Shown in pieces: positions 26,248 through 33,780 of a stretch of DNA of 45,997 bases; within the stretch, counting starts at the first letter, position 1; the number at the start of each line of letters is the position of its first letter. The position numbers and the translations under genes were made by a program. Source of the DNA: CAZQEZ01 sp964592475 (GTDB lineage: Bacteria; Bacteroidota; Bacteroidia; Cytophagales; Cyclobacteriaceae); NCBI GenBank assembly GCA_964592475.1, contig CAZQEZ010000016.1, positions 1-45,997 on the forward strand, read 5' to 3'. The notes beneath the pieces were generated by a model. It made no database searches and was not told where the DNA came from. It was given only the letters and a program-made list of their open reading frames with translations.

Positions 26248-26272
26248 AAAAGCGAAGATAAACTTCGCTTTT
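26248..26272. terminator. Bidirectional terminator between guaD and the stress protein gene
   Basis: AAAAGCGAAG (26248-26257) and CTTCGCTTTT (26263-26272) form a 10-bp stem around ATAAA in the spacer of two converging genes. The T and A runs allow use from both sides. Confidence 0.78.
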
Positions 26273-26276
26273 CGTT

Positions 26277-27131
26277 TTACATATTCACCGTGAGTATCAA
26301 AACCGGAATATCTAATTCCTTCACCAGATCTTCTGAAAGGCTTCCAAAGAATAAATTATTTAAACCTCCTTTTGCTCTTGTAGTTACAGAGATCATTCCT
26401 ATCTTTTTATCCTTCACAAATTTTTTGATAGCATCCTCTTTGTCGCTGCCAGCTAAAATATGACACTCATAATTGGTAAAGCCATGATTTTTGGCATAGG
26501 TTTCTAGTTTATTTTTAGTTTCTTCATCAACCTTTTTTTCATCCTTTACTATATGTACCAAGTGCATTTTACTATTAAACCAACTTGAAAATTCTATGAA
26601 ATATTTTACTTCTTTTGAATTTCCAGTATGTAAATCAGTAGCTAAAACCATATCTGCTGGTTCAAACCTTTCAATTGGCTGTTTTACACTCAGTACCGGG
26701 CAGTTGGATATTCGCATTACCTGCTCAGTATGGTTGCCGAGAAATATTTCAGAAAAAGTACTTTCACCACTGGTTCCCATTATTACCAAATCAATCTTAT
26801 TCTTATGAATAAAATTATCTATTCCATCTTGAAACCTGCCAATGGCTACTACAGGGTTAAATTGAGCTTTGCTTTTCGCGGCATATTTGCTGGCAAGCTG
26901 CTCCATTTTTTCTTTATTTTTTTTGCGCAAAGCAGCAGTAAATGCACTATTTTCACCTAATTCTGCTGATGTGGTTATGTCACCCATCGTGGAGAATCCA
27001 CCTTCGGTAGGCGGATTAATATAATTCAACATTGTAATTTCCGCAGAAATATGGTTGGCTACATGTGATGCTAATTGTAAGCCAAATTCGGAAATATCAG
27101 TAAAATCTAATGGTACCAAAATCTTTTTCAT
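26277..27131 (-). CDS. Universal stress protein with two tandem Usp domains
   Basis: A 284-residue cytoplasmic protein with two UspA-like domains (about residues 1-145 and 150-284). Domain 1 opens KKILVPLDFTDISEFGLQLA and carries the ATP-binding-type loop MGTSGESTFSEIFLGN (G-x2-G-x9-G). Domain 2 opens with MVLATDLHTGNSKEVKYF, and its loop VTTRAKGGLNNLFFGS is degenerate, lacking the first glycine, so only the first domain is likely to bind nucleotide. An ATG ten codons further upstream (27161) is possible, but the conserved Usp start is at 27131. It follows the Omp85-like gene on the same strand after 57 bases and probably shares its promoter. The stress it answers is unknown. Confidence 0.9.
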   Translation of the reverse strand: MKKILVPLDFTDISEFGLQLASHVANHISAEITMLNYINPPTEGGFSTMGDITTSAELGENSAFTAALRKKNKEKMEQLASKYAAKSKAQFNPVVAIGRFQDGIDNFIHKNKIDLVIMGTSGESTFSEIFLGNHTEQVMRISNCPVLSVKQPIERFEPADMVLATDLHTGNSKEVKYFIEFSSWFNSKMHLVHIVKDEKKVDEETKNKLETYAKNHGFTNYECHILAGSDKEDAIKKFVKDKKIGMISVTTRAKGGLNNLFFGSLSEDLVKELDIPVLILTVNM

Positions 27132-27188
27132 ATCTACTTTTTTTAATTTAACGTAAACCATTGTTTTTATGTTTATTAATTGTAAAAG

Positions 27189-28286
27189 TTAAAATGATTC
27201 CCTGACCAAGAAATAAATACCACTCTCATTTCCCAGTGTAAACCCAAGATCGATGCGAGCATTTAATTTTTCACCCTTTAAGGCTCTAAACCTTCCTCCT
27301 AACCCGAATATTACTTTCATATCACTTACATTATAATCATTTACCACATTAGCCACATCGCCAAATCCAGCAAATACCACACCTCCGAATCGCCAAAATA
27401 GCTCTCTTCTGTATTCAGCTTGAGTATAAAAAACATTTCTGTCTATATACCGATTGGCATGGCTTATGCCTCGCAATCTCCTGCTACCCCCCAATTTGGG
27501 CAATTTGTAAAAAGGAATTTCACCACCGGAAAACCTGCTAAGAACTTGCATAGCAAGAATATTCTTTTCATTGCCCAGGCTAATATACTTTCTGAAATCG
27601 AAACTTAAAACAGAGAATGAATACTCACTAGTAAAATCAGGATAAAAAATTGCTGAAATATCAAAATAGTTTCCCTTACTCGGATAAAGCACATTATCGC
27701 GGCTGTCTAGCCTTACCGAAGGCCCTATACCGGTAATAAATCCGCCATTAACTCCGGTAAGATCAGAATTAATTAATACGCCATTCTCTTCAAAATCTAT
27801 TAATTCATCATGTCTGATATCAAAGTTTGCTCCAATAAAAAGCTCCTGATTTAAAGATTTTAAAACTGAACCCTCTAGAAAAATAGCATTATTAGTAAAC
27901 GTTTCTTCATCTTCTGCAAATGTGCTTTTGCCAGTTCCATAAAAATAATCAGGAAAATTAAAATACCGGGTGGTAATGTTTATATTCATACCATTTTTAA
28001 GAAACATATTAAAATCTATATTGGCTTCAAGCTGGTTGCGTAATGAGTAAACAACGTAAGGAGAAAAAGAAGTAGGACGATAGTTTTCAGTGTTTTCGGC
28101 TTTGTTATTTTTTAAAACAAAAAAAGCAACAGCGCCCAAACTTAATGAAGTTTCCGGAGTATAACTAGCCGCTGGATAAATAGCAAATTTTACTTTTTTG
28201 TCTTTTTCAATTTCGGTACTATCCGATTGAGCTTTCAATTGAAAAATAATTAATAAATATAGTATGATTAGTGTTAAGAATTTCAT
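27189..28286 (-). CDS. Omp85-type outer membrane barrel (BamA/TamA C-terminal domain, no POTRA)
   Basis: A 365-residue outer membrane protein. The signal peptide is MKFLTLIILYLLIIFQLKAQ. The rest fits the 16-strand surface-antigen barrel of the BamA/TamA superfamily: FAIYPAASYTPETSLSLGA near the start, GIGPSVRLDSRDNVLYPSKG in the middle, LGGSRRLRGISHANRYIDR carrying the RxRG-like lid motif of Omp85 proteins, and a C-terminal aromatic residue (LVRESF). There is no room for POTRA domains, so it is not BamA itself; such short forms are common in Bacteroidota and their substrates are unknown. A well-spaced promoter lies upstream and the Usp gene follows. Confidence 0.84.
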   Translation of the reverse strand: MKFLTLIILYLLIIFQLKAQSDSTEIEKDKKVKFAIYPAASYTPETSLSLGAVAFFVLKNNKAENTENYRPTSFSPYVVYSLRNQLEANIDFNMFLKNGMNINITTRYFNFPDYFYGTGKSTFAEDEETFTNNAIFLEGSVLKSLNQELFIGANFDIRHDELIDFEENGVLINSDLTGVNGGFITGIGPSVRLDSRDNVLYPSKGNYFDISAIFYPDFTSEYSFSVLSFDFRKYISLGNEKNILAMQVLSRFSGGEIPFYKLPKLGGSRRLRGISHANRYIDRNVFYTQAEYRRELFWRFGGVVFAGFGDVANVVNDYNVSDMKVIFGLGGRFRALKGEKLNARIDLGFTLGNESGIYFLVRESF

Positions 28287-28315
28287 CGATCGTGGATTGA
28301 ATTAATTATAGCATT

Positions 28316-28348
28316 CAAAAATAGCATATAAATTTTTGATTTTTCAAA
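28316..28348 (-). promoter_or_regulatory. Bacteroidota-type promoter for the Omp85-like gene
   Basis: On the minus strand TTTG (28348-28345), 21 bases, then TATTTTTG (28323-28316) match -33 and -7 elements, 29 bases ahead of the ATG. The divergent dehydrogenase gene on the other side shows only a one-mismatch -7 box. Confidence 0.52.
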
Positions 28349-28451
28349 CTTCTTTTGATAAGGCCATGTGATGTTATCGAACTTTTTTAGCAAATAGCTG
28401 TTGAAAAAATAAAATTTTGTACTAATTATAATGTAAGTGAATATTTTTAAT

Positions 28452-29816
28452 ATGCCTATTCAATCTATTAATCCCTATAACGATGACTTACTTAAAGAAT
28501 ATGAAGAACATTCTGATCAACAAATAGAACAAATAATTCAAAATGCTCAGCAGTCCTTTACCCATTGGAAAACACAATCTTTTGAACACAGATCAAAATT
28601 AATGTTCGAGGCTGCTGCAGTGCTACGTAATAAAACAAGCGAATATGCTGAATTGATTACCTTGGAGATGGGGAAACCTATTAAAGAAGCTACATCAGAA
28701 ATTGAAAAATGTGCAATGGTTTGTGAATATTATGCCAGCAATGCCTCCGATTTTCTGTCCGATGAGTCTTTGCCGGTAGATAGCGGTGAGGCATGGCGTG
28801 TTTATGAGCCATTGGGCACTGTATTAGCTATCATGCCCTGGAATTTTCCCTTTTGGCAAGTTTTCAGGTTTGCAGCACCTAATTTAATGGCAGGAAATGT
28901 AGGACTCTTAAAGCATGCTTCCAATGTACCGCAATGTGCTATGGCTATCCAACAAATATTTTTAGATGCAGGGTTTCCGGCTGGCGTTTTTCAAACATTA
29001 ATGGTTTCGTCATCAAAAATTAATCAAGTAATAGATCATCAATTAGTAAAAGCTGCGACGCTTACCGGTAGTGAAGTGGCAGGTAGTAAGGTGGCTGAAA
29101 GATCAGGTCGCAACTTGAAGAAAACAGTATTGGAATTAGGGGGTAGTGACCCTTACATTGTGCTGGAAAATGCAGATTTGGAGGAGGCCGCAAGTACCGC
29201 GGTAAAAGGCAGAATGCTTAATACGGGACAAAGTTGTATTGCTGCCAAGCGATTTATTGTTGAGAAAAAAGTGGCTGATAAGTTCTTAGAAATATATATT
29301 GAAAAATTGAAGCTTTTGAAGGCTGGCAATCCTTTAGAGCAAGAGGTAGATTATGGACCTATGGCACGAAAAGACCTGGTAGAGGAACTGACTGAACAGG
29401 TAAATGAGTCCCTTCAAAAAGGAGCTACTTTGCTTCATGGAACCGGGACAGGAGACGATGAGGGAAGATTTTTTCATCCTTCTGTTTTAGGAAATGTAAG
29501 CCCGGGTATGCCAGCTTATAATCAGGAATTGTTTGGGCCGGTGGCCACACTTTTTACGGTCGAAAATGAGGATGAGGCAATAAAATTGGCCAATGATTCT
29601 CCTTTTGGACTAGGTGGTGCTTTATGGTGTAATGATTTGGATAAAGCAAAAAACATAGCCAGACAAATTGATACAGGGGCAGTTATTATTAATGGCATGA
29701 TGGCATCCCATCCAAAAACACCTTTTGGTGGAGTAAAAAAATCGGGTTATGGGCGTGAGCTTTCTGTAGATGGAATTAAAGAATTTTTAAACATAAAAAC
29801 AATCTGGATTAAATAA
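28452..29816 (+). CDS. gabD: NAD(P)-dependent succinate-semialdehyde dehydrogenase
   Basis: A 454-residue aldehyde dehydrogenase. The start ATG at 28452 gives the standard opening MPIQSINPYNDDLLKEYEEH; a GTG five codons upstream is also in frame but adds nothing conserved. Landmarks are ITLEMGKPIKEATSEIEK, EPLGTVLAIMPWNFPFWQVF, LKHASNVPQCAMAI, ATLTGSEVAGSKVAERSG, the general-base Glu in VLELGGSDPYIVLENADLEE, catalytic Cys262 in LNTGQSCIAAKRFI, and QELFGPVATLF plus TPFGGVKKSGYGREL. The GNVGLLKHASNVPQ pattern and the size are those of the short GabD/Sad group that oxidises succinate semialdehyde to succinate; a related substrate is possible. It is followed after one base by a lipoprotein gene. 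Confidence 0.88.
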   Translation: MPIQSINPYNDDLLKEYEEHSDQQIEQIIQNAQQSFTHWKTQSFEHRSKLMFEAAAVLRNKTSEYAELITLEMGKPIKEATSEIEKCAMVCEYYASNASDFLSDESLPVDSGEAWRVYEPLGTVLAIMPWNFPFWQVFRFAAPNLMAGNVGLLKHASNVPQCAMAIQQIFLDAGFPAGVFQTLMVSSSKINQVIDHQLVKAATLTGSEVAGSKVAERSGRNLKKTVLELGGSDPYIVLENADLEEAASTAVKGRMLNTGQSCIAAKRFIVEKKVADKFLEIYIEKLKLLKAGNPLEQEVDYGPMARKDLVEELTEQVNESLQKGATLLHGTGTGDDEGRFFHPSVLGNVSPGMPAYNQELFGPVATLFTVENEDEAIKLANDSPFGLGGALWCNDLDKAKNIARQIDTGAVIINGMMASHPKTPFGGVKKSGYGRELSVDGIKEFLNIKTIWIK

Positions 29817-29817
29817 A

Positions 29818-30348
29818 ATGAGTGGATATAATATGAAAAATAATACATCTTACATTTTTGCTATCATACTGGCAATTATAATATCGCTTGTGATAGGGTG
29901 TGACAATGCAAAAACAGAAAAAGAATTGGTGGAAGACGTAACCGAAGTATATGAAATTGCCATAAATAACCACCAATCTTACTTGAAGGCTCAAGACAGC
30001 TTGGTAGCCTCAGTAAAGGAATGGGAGGAAGAGCATAAAATTTTTGTGGATGAATATCAGCCAGCCGATTCCTTAGAAAAAGAACACAAAATGCTTGAAA
30101 AAAACCATGATCAATTAGTAAGCAGGCATAAGCAATTTATTGAGGAACATGAAATGCTTGTACAAAAAATTGATGAAATGAAGTCGATGGTAGGGGTTGA
30201 AACGGAAAAAGTAAAAGGACGTATACAGGATATGTTCTCGCAAATTGAAGAATACCTGGCCAGACATAAAAAAATGATGAAAGAGCACAAGCAAATTGAA
30301 AAAAAACATGAAGATTATCTTTATGGTCAAAGAGTAGACCTTCATTAG
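29818..30348 (+). CDS. Coiled-coil lipoprotein with heptad-spaced histidines
   Basis: I do not recognise the family. The 176-residue product has a lipoprotein signal (SYIFAIILAIIISLVIGC, lipidated Cys28 followed by DN); an alternative start at the Met six codons in (29833) would also serve. The mature part is almost wholly charged helix of Glu, Lys, His and Met. Histidines recur at exactly seven-residue spacing: 90, 97, 104, 111 (EHKMLEKNHDQLVSRHKQF, then EEHEML), and again 150, 157, 164 (RHKKMMKEHKQIEKKHEDY), so they line one face of a coiled coil. Two further histidines, 52 and 73, are 21 apart. Between the blocks is a break with GVETEKVKG. It starts one base after the dehydrogenase stop codon. 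A metal- or heme-binding or envelope-spacer role can be imagined but is not shown. Confidence 0.8.
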   Translation: MSGYNMKNNTSYIFAIILAIIISLVIGCDNAKTEKELVEDVTEVYEIAINNHQSYLKAQDSLVASVKEWEEEHKIFVDEYQPADSLEKEHKMLEKNHDQLVSRHKQFIEEHEMLVQKIDEMKSMVGVETEKVKGRIQDMFSQIEEYLARHKKMMKEHKQIEKKHEDYLYGQRVDLH

Positions 30349-30367
30349 AGAGAATACTGTTCCCGTT

Positions 30368-31300
30368 TTAGAAATAGAATGGGCCAGGACACATTTTATG
30401 TTTTCTGGGTGCAAATAAGTTAAGTCGATAGTTTACCATGAATTCATGTGAACCATTACTGAATTGACTTAGATCAGAGATAATCCAATCGTAAGCATAT
30501 CCAAAACGAAAATAATCATTTAGTTTTAATTCAAACAAACTCACAAAACTATCACCTGATCGCCATGATGCACCTATATTAATCACGTCATCCAGATAAA
30601 AATTTAAATTGATATCGCCGGCAATAGGCATACCCTCTTCTATGCGAAGTAGTGCTGATGGTTTTACTTTTACGCGGTTAGTAAGATCTAATACTTTTCC
30701 TGCCGTGAAATAATAATATCTACTATCTTCAATATTATTAGCAACATCAAGATTATTTAAATTTCTATTTTTTACAATATATGGAATGGATAAACCTACA
30801 TAGCTTGTTGGAGTAGAAAAATATATACCAGTTCCAAAATTCAGTTTCATGGATCCTATCGTACTAGAAAGAAGAGGATCAGCTTCATCTTTTAATTCTA
30901 ATAAGGAGTAATTAGAGCTTAAGTAATTAAATCCTCCCTGCAAACCCATACTTAAAGTACCAACTGATGTTTTAATTTTGTAGGAATAAACAGCATATAT
31001 AGAATTATCGCTATGAACACCTATTCTATCATTGGAAACTATCATTCCCAGACCTATGTTTTTACCTTTCAAGTTTGTATGAGCAGTCAGCGTTTTGGTG
31101 GTTGGGGCACCTTCTAAGTTCACCCATTGATCCCGATAAACAGCGGTAATATTCATGTGGTCATGTACACCTGCGTAGGCAGGGTTCAACACGAGGCCAT
31201 TGAACATATACTGGGAAACCACGGGTTTTTGTTGACCAAATACTTGAAAAGGAATACTCCATAATAGAAGCCAAAGAAAGACGCGAATTAGTTTTATCAT
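30368..31300 (-). CDS. PorP/SprF family outer membrane protein (type IX secretion)
   Basis: A 310-residue outer membrane barrel. The signal peptide is MIKLIRVFLWLLLWSIPFQV with cleavage near FGQ, and the family signature QQKPVVSQYMFNGLVLNPAY follows directly, then AVYRDQWVNLEGAPTTKTLT and NIGLGMIVSNDRIGVHSDN. Later strands include LSMGLQGGFNYLSSNYSLLE and FELKLNDYFRFGYAYDW. SprF-type proteins are needed for secretion or surface attachment of type B T9SS cargo and are usually encoded just after that cargo; here no cargo gene is adjacent, so this copy is an orphan. The type B cargo gene at 19-21 kb is a candidate partner. ATG at 31300 is chosen over one two codons upstream. Confidence 0.92.
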   Translation of the reverse strand: MIKLIRVFLWLLLWSIPFQVFGQQKPVVSQYMFNGLVLNPAYAGVHDHMNITAVYRDQWVNLEGAPTTKTLTAHTNLKGKNIGLGMIVSNDRIGVHSDNSIYAVYSYKIKTSVGTLSMGLQGGFNYLSSNYSLLELKDEADPLLSSTIGSMKLNFGTGIYFSTPTSYVGLSIPYIVKNRNLNNLDVANNIEDSRYYYFTAGKVLDLTNRVKVKPSALLRIEEGMPIAGDINLNFYLDDVINIGASWRSGDSFVSLFELKLNDYFRFGYAYDWIISDLSQFSNGSHEFMVNYRLNLFAPRKHKMCPGPFYF

Positions 31301-31519
31301 GAACATGGTACTAATATTTAGTATTATTTATCTACTCTGTAAATTATTCAATATTATATAAAATTATTCATATTTATATACGTGCAATGACAAGTAAGTA
31401 ACCATTGATTCTCAGTACATTTAGATGATATCATGGTATTTTTAGATGAATTGAATGATATATTAGATTAAAAATATGGACAACATAAAGAATATATATA
31501 ACTTTACTAATGTATTTAT

Positions 31520-31525
31520 AAGGAG
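31520..31525 (+). promoter_or_regulatory. Strong Shine-Dalgarno sequence
   Basis: AAGGAG ends five bases before the ATG at 31531. Almost no other gene in the window has such a site, as is usual for Bacteroidota, so it stands out. Confidence 0.6.
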
Positions 31526-31530
31526 AAAAT

Positions 31531-32118
31531 ATGAAAAAGTGTAATTTAATAGTTATTATTTTTATCATGTTGAGCTTCAGAGGGTTTGCTCAGCAGAATG
31601 AAATCAACGTAGAAAGAGATACAATTATCAAGGCTTTTAATAAAGGTGATTTACATGTCAGTGCTGGTTTTAGCTTTGGCTATTTTGGAGAATATGGGTT
31701 AGGAGGACGAGCTTTGGGTATTATTCCTACTACTGCGTCATTGGAATTTGCATTATCCGATTATTTTAGCGTGGGGCCCTATCTTGGCTATGCCAGCTGG
31801 CGGCAAACAGTTGGTTATAATTATAACATTCAATTTATATCCTTAGGTGGTAGGCTGTCTTTTCATTATTTGCCACTCCTTGTAGATGTTTTTGAAACTG
31901 ACTTTGATGAGGAGCACTTAGATTTCTATCTTAGTTTGCTTTCGGGCATCGAATTACAACGAGCCCGTGATAATATTGCAGTCAATAATAATGTTTTTGT
32001 TTTTGGCCCGGTTCTAGGTTTTAGATACTTATTCAAAAATAAAAAAACAGGAATATTTTTTGAAGGAGGCAGGGGTAATTTCGGATTTGCTACTTTAGGG
32101 TTAACATTTCGATTATAG
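31531..32118 (+). CDS. Small outer membrane beta-barrel protein
   Basis: A 195-residue exported protein of no family I can name. The signal peptide MKKCNLIVIIFIMLSFRGFAQ is followed by an eight-strand-like barrel with alternating aromatic and small residues: DLHVSAGFSFGYFGEYGLGG, TASLEFALSDYFSVGPYLGY, IQFISLGGRLSFHYLPLL, VFVFGPVLGFRYLF and a C-terminal strand NFGFATLGLTFRL ending near an aromatic. The size matches OmpW/OmpX-type or porin-family barrels. It has an unusually good Shine-Dalgarno site. It converges on recX with a six-base overlap of the coding ends. Function unknown. Confidence 0.78.
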   Translation: MKKCNLIVIIFIMLSFRGFAQQNEINVERDTIIKAFNKGDLHVSAGFSFGYFGEYGLGGRALGIIPTTASLEFALSDYFSVGPYLGYASWRQTVGYNYNIQFISLGGRLSFHYLPLLVDVFETDFDEEHLDFYLSLLSGIELQRARDNIAVNNNVFVFGPVLGFRYLFKNKKTGIFFEGGRGNFGFATLGLTFRL

Positions 32119-32592
32119 TGTTTCGTTTATAATAGGTAGTACTAAGTTAGCTTCAAAGCCTTTGTTGGATACATATTGTGCTATTTTATTTTTTCTTATC
32201 CAATTGTCTGATAATTTAATTTGATCATTTTTTTTCGTTACTAATTTTTTTATCGTCTCAATATAGGCCTGATCGTCTATAGTGGATAAAGCATCTGCTA
32301 TTAAATCCGGGGCTATTCCTTTTTGCTGCAATGCATAACTGATTTTTACCTTACCCCAATTGTTATTATTAAATTTTCCTCTGGTATACGCTTCTGCAAA
32401 GCGCTGTTCATCAATAAAATTCTCTTTTTTCAGCTCATTAATAATAGCATTAGCAGTATCAACATTGGCTCCTTGTTGCATCAATTTATTATAAACCTCC
32501 ATAGGTGACCTATCCTGATAAGCACAATAATTGGCCGCTTTCAATTTTAAATGATAGTAGTCCAGTTTTTTATTTATTTCATCTTTGCTCAT
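32113..32592 (-). CDS. recX: RecX, regulatory protein of RecA
   Basis: A 159-residue cytoplasmic helical protein that caps and destabilises RecA filaments. The three tandem three-helix repeats are visible: AANYCAYQDRSPMEVYNKLM, AIINELKKENFIDEQRFAEA followed by YTRGKFNNNNWGKVKISYAL, and LIADALSTIDDQAYIETIKK. YTRGKFNNNNWGKVKI corresponds to the conserved R-x-K...GxxxIxxxL stretch of RecX. Length is within the family range. The ATG at 32592 is preceded by an in-frame TTG that adds one residue only. Its start lies 14 bases inside the phosphatase gene, so the two are translationally linked. recA is not in the window. Confidence 0.88.
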   Translation of the reverse strand: MSKDEINKKLDYYHLKLKAANYCAYQDRSPMEVYNKLMQQGANVDTANAIINELKKENFIDEQRFAEAYTRGKFNNNNWGKVKISYALQQKGIAPDLIADALSTIDDQAYIETIKKLVTKKNDQIKLSDNWIRKNKIAQYVSNKGFEANLVLPIINETL

Positions 32593-33025
32593 CAAGCTTT
32601 AATGTTTCTACTAGGTCATCAACTTTTATCATCAATGCCTGAATGGCTGTTTCAGGCTTTTCATAGTCTATATCTAATATTTTCCAGCTGGTAATATTAC
32701 TATTGATATGATCGGGGAATTTGCTTTGCAAGTATGGTAAATGTTCTTCTTCATTAAGTAAAATAATTGTGCTTGCTTCTGTTAAATGGCCCTTTGCAAT
32801 TTGTTCCGGGAATCGATAGGGCTTGGCCAGTGGGATATTAAATTCTGCACAAGCTTCTATAGTATGAATACTTATCGGGCCTTCGTTATGACCTTGATCA
32901 GCTTCAGTACCCACTGACAAAGCTTTCCATGGCAGTTTATGCTTTTGTGCCAATTGATTAAAATACAGCTCGGCCAATCTACTTCGATAATAGTTGCCAG
33001 TGCAAACAAATAATATAGTTTTCAT
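32579..33025 (-). CDS. Low molecular weight protein-tyrosine-phosphatase family protein
   Basis: A 148-residue protein of the LMW phosphatase/arsenate-reductase fold. The phosphate-binding loop C8-x5-R14 is intact in ILFVCTGNYYRSRLAELYFN, with the extra YY where classic enzymes have xCR. The usual Asp-Pro general acid loop near the C-terminus is not seen; WKILDIDYEKPE at that place has Asp but no Asp-Pro, so phosphatase activity is uncertain. ATG at 33025 is chosen because a TACTTTTG promoter box coincides with the alternative GTG at 33064. It overlaps recX by 14 bases. Substrate unknown; phosphotyrosine or another phosphoester are both possible. Confidence 0.84.
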   Translation of the reverse strand: MKTILFVCTGNYYRSRLAELYFNQLAQKHKLPWKALSVGTEADQGHNEGPISIHTIEACAEFNIPLAKPYRFPEQIAKGHLTEASTIILLNEEEHLPYLQSKFPDHINSNITSWKILDIDYEKPETAIQALMIKVDDLVETLKLDEQR

Positions 33026-33063
33026 TTTCACAGTTGAGTATATAAATATATCAGGATCAAGCA

Positions 33064-33071
33064 CAAAAGTA
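33064..33071 (-). promoter_or_regulatory. Likely -7 element for the phosphatase-recX pair
   Basis: The minus strand reads TACTTTTG, matching TAnnTTTG, 38 bases ahead of the ATG at 33025. Because it covers the GTG at 33064, it helps decide the start. Confidence 0.43.
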
Positions 33072-33099
33072 CTTATTTCTTATTGCCTGCCTATAAAAT

Positions 33100-33711
33100 T
33101 TACTTAATACTAATTTTGGGTATCAACATTGGTACTCGTTTTTTGTACTCGATATATTGCTGGCCAAATTCTTTAATTAACTTTCTCTCTTCTAATTTAA
33201 TACCCACAACCAGATACAGTAGTGCAGAAGCTACGGTGATGGTGTTTGCCACGCTAGGAGAAAAAAGCCAAAAGCCCAGGAATAATAAAATAGTAGCGCT
33301 GTATAGGGGATGCCTAACTTTAGAGAGCATACCTTCAGTTTTCAAACCATTACCCTCCAAATTGTGAGTGCTTCCTGGATGCTTAATCTGTTGAATACCC
33401 AAAAATTCTTGAGTATTGTATGGCTTGAAACCTCTTTTCCCTATTATAACTCCAAATACAGCCAAAAATAGTCCTGTATAATTGGTAAACGCATTTTTAT
33501 CAAACGCATAGGCAACGGGTATAGTGGCTGAATACCCAATAATGAGTAGGAAAGCAATTGTGGAAAATATATTGTAACTTAGTCGATAATAGCGATACTT
33601 ACTTTTTAATAATTTTTGCATCGCATTTTTACTCTTTTTTGTTATCAAAAAAGAGTGCAAAAAGTAAAACACTATCCAAAGTAGAAATAAGATAAAGTAT
33701 GATTGCATCAT
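33100..33711 (-). CDS. Isoprenylcysteine methyltransferase-like (ICMT/PEMT/NnrU) membrane protein
   Basis: A 203-residue integral membrane protein with about five hydrophobic segments (residues 3-20, 45-70, 78-92, 140-155, 158-173). The C-terminal half holds the cofactor-binding pattern of the isoprenylcysteine and phosphatidylethanolamine methyltransferase families: KVRHPLYSATILLFLGFWLF and then KLEERKLIKEFGQQYIEYKK with RVPMLIP. The opening LLWIVFYFLHSFLITKKSK resembles NnrU-type relatives. A SAM-dependent methyltransferase acting on a small or lipid substrate is likely, but no substrate can be given. It lies 29 bases upstream of the phosphatase -7 region on the same strand and diverges from the dehydrogenase gene at 33781. 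Confidence 0.8.
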   Translation of the reverse strand: MMQSYFILFLLWIVFYFLHSFLITKKSKNAMQKLLKSKYRYYRLSYNIFSTIAFLLIIGYSATIPVAYAFDKNAFTNYTGLFLAVFGVIIGKRGFKPYNTQEFLGIQQIKHPGSTHNLEGNGLKTEGMLSKVRHPLYSATILLFLGFWLFSPSVANTITVASALLYLVVGIKLEERKLIKEFGQQYIEYKKRVPMLIPKISIK

Positions 33712-33780
33712 ATTTTATTAATTTTTAAAAACATAGATAGCATTTTTAAATTAATTTGTTATTGAAAAGTTTAAATATTT

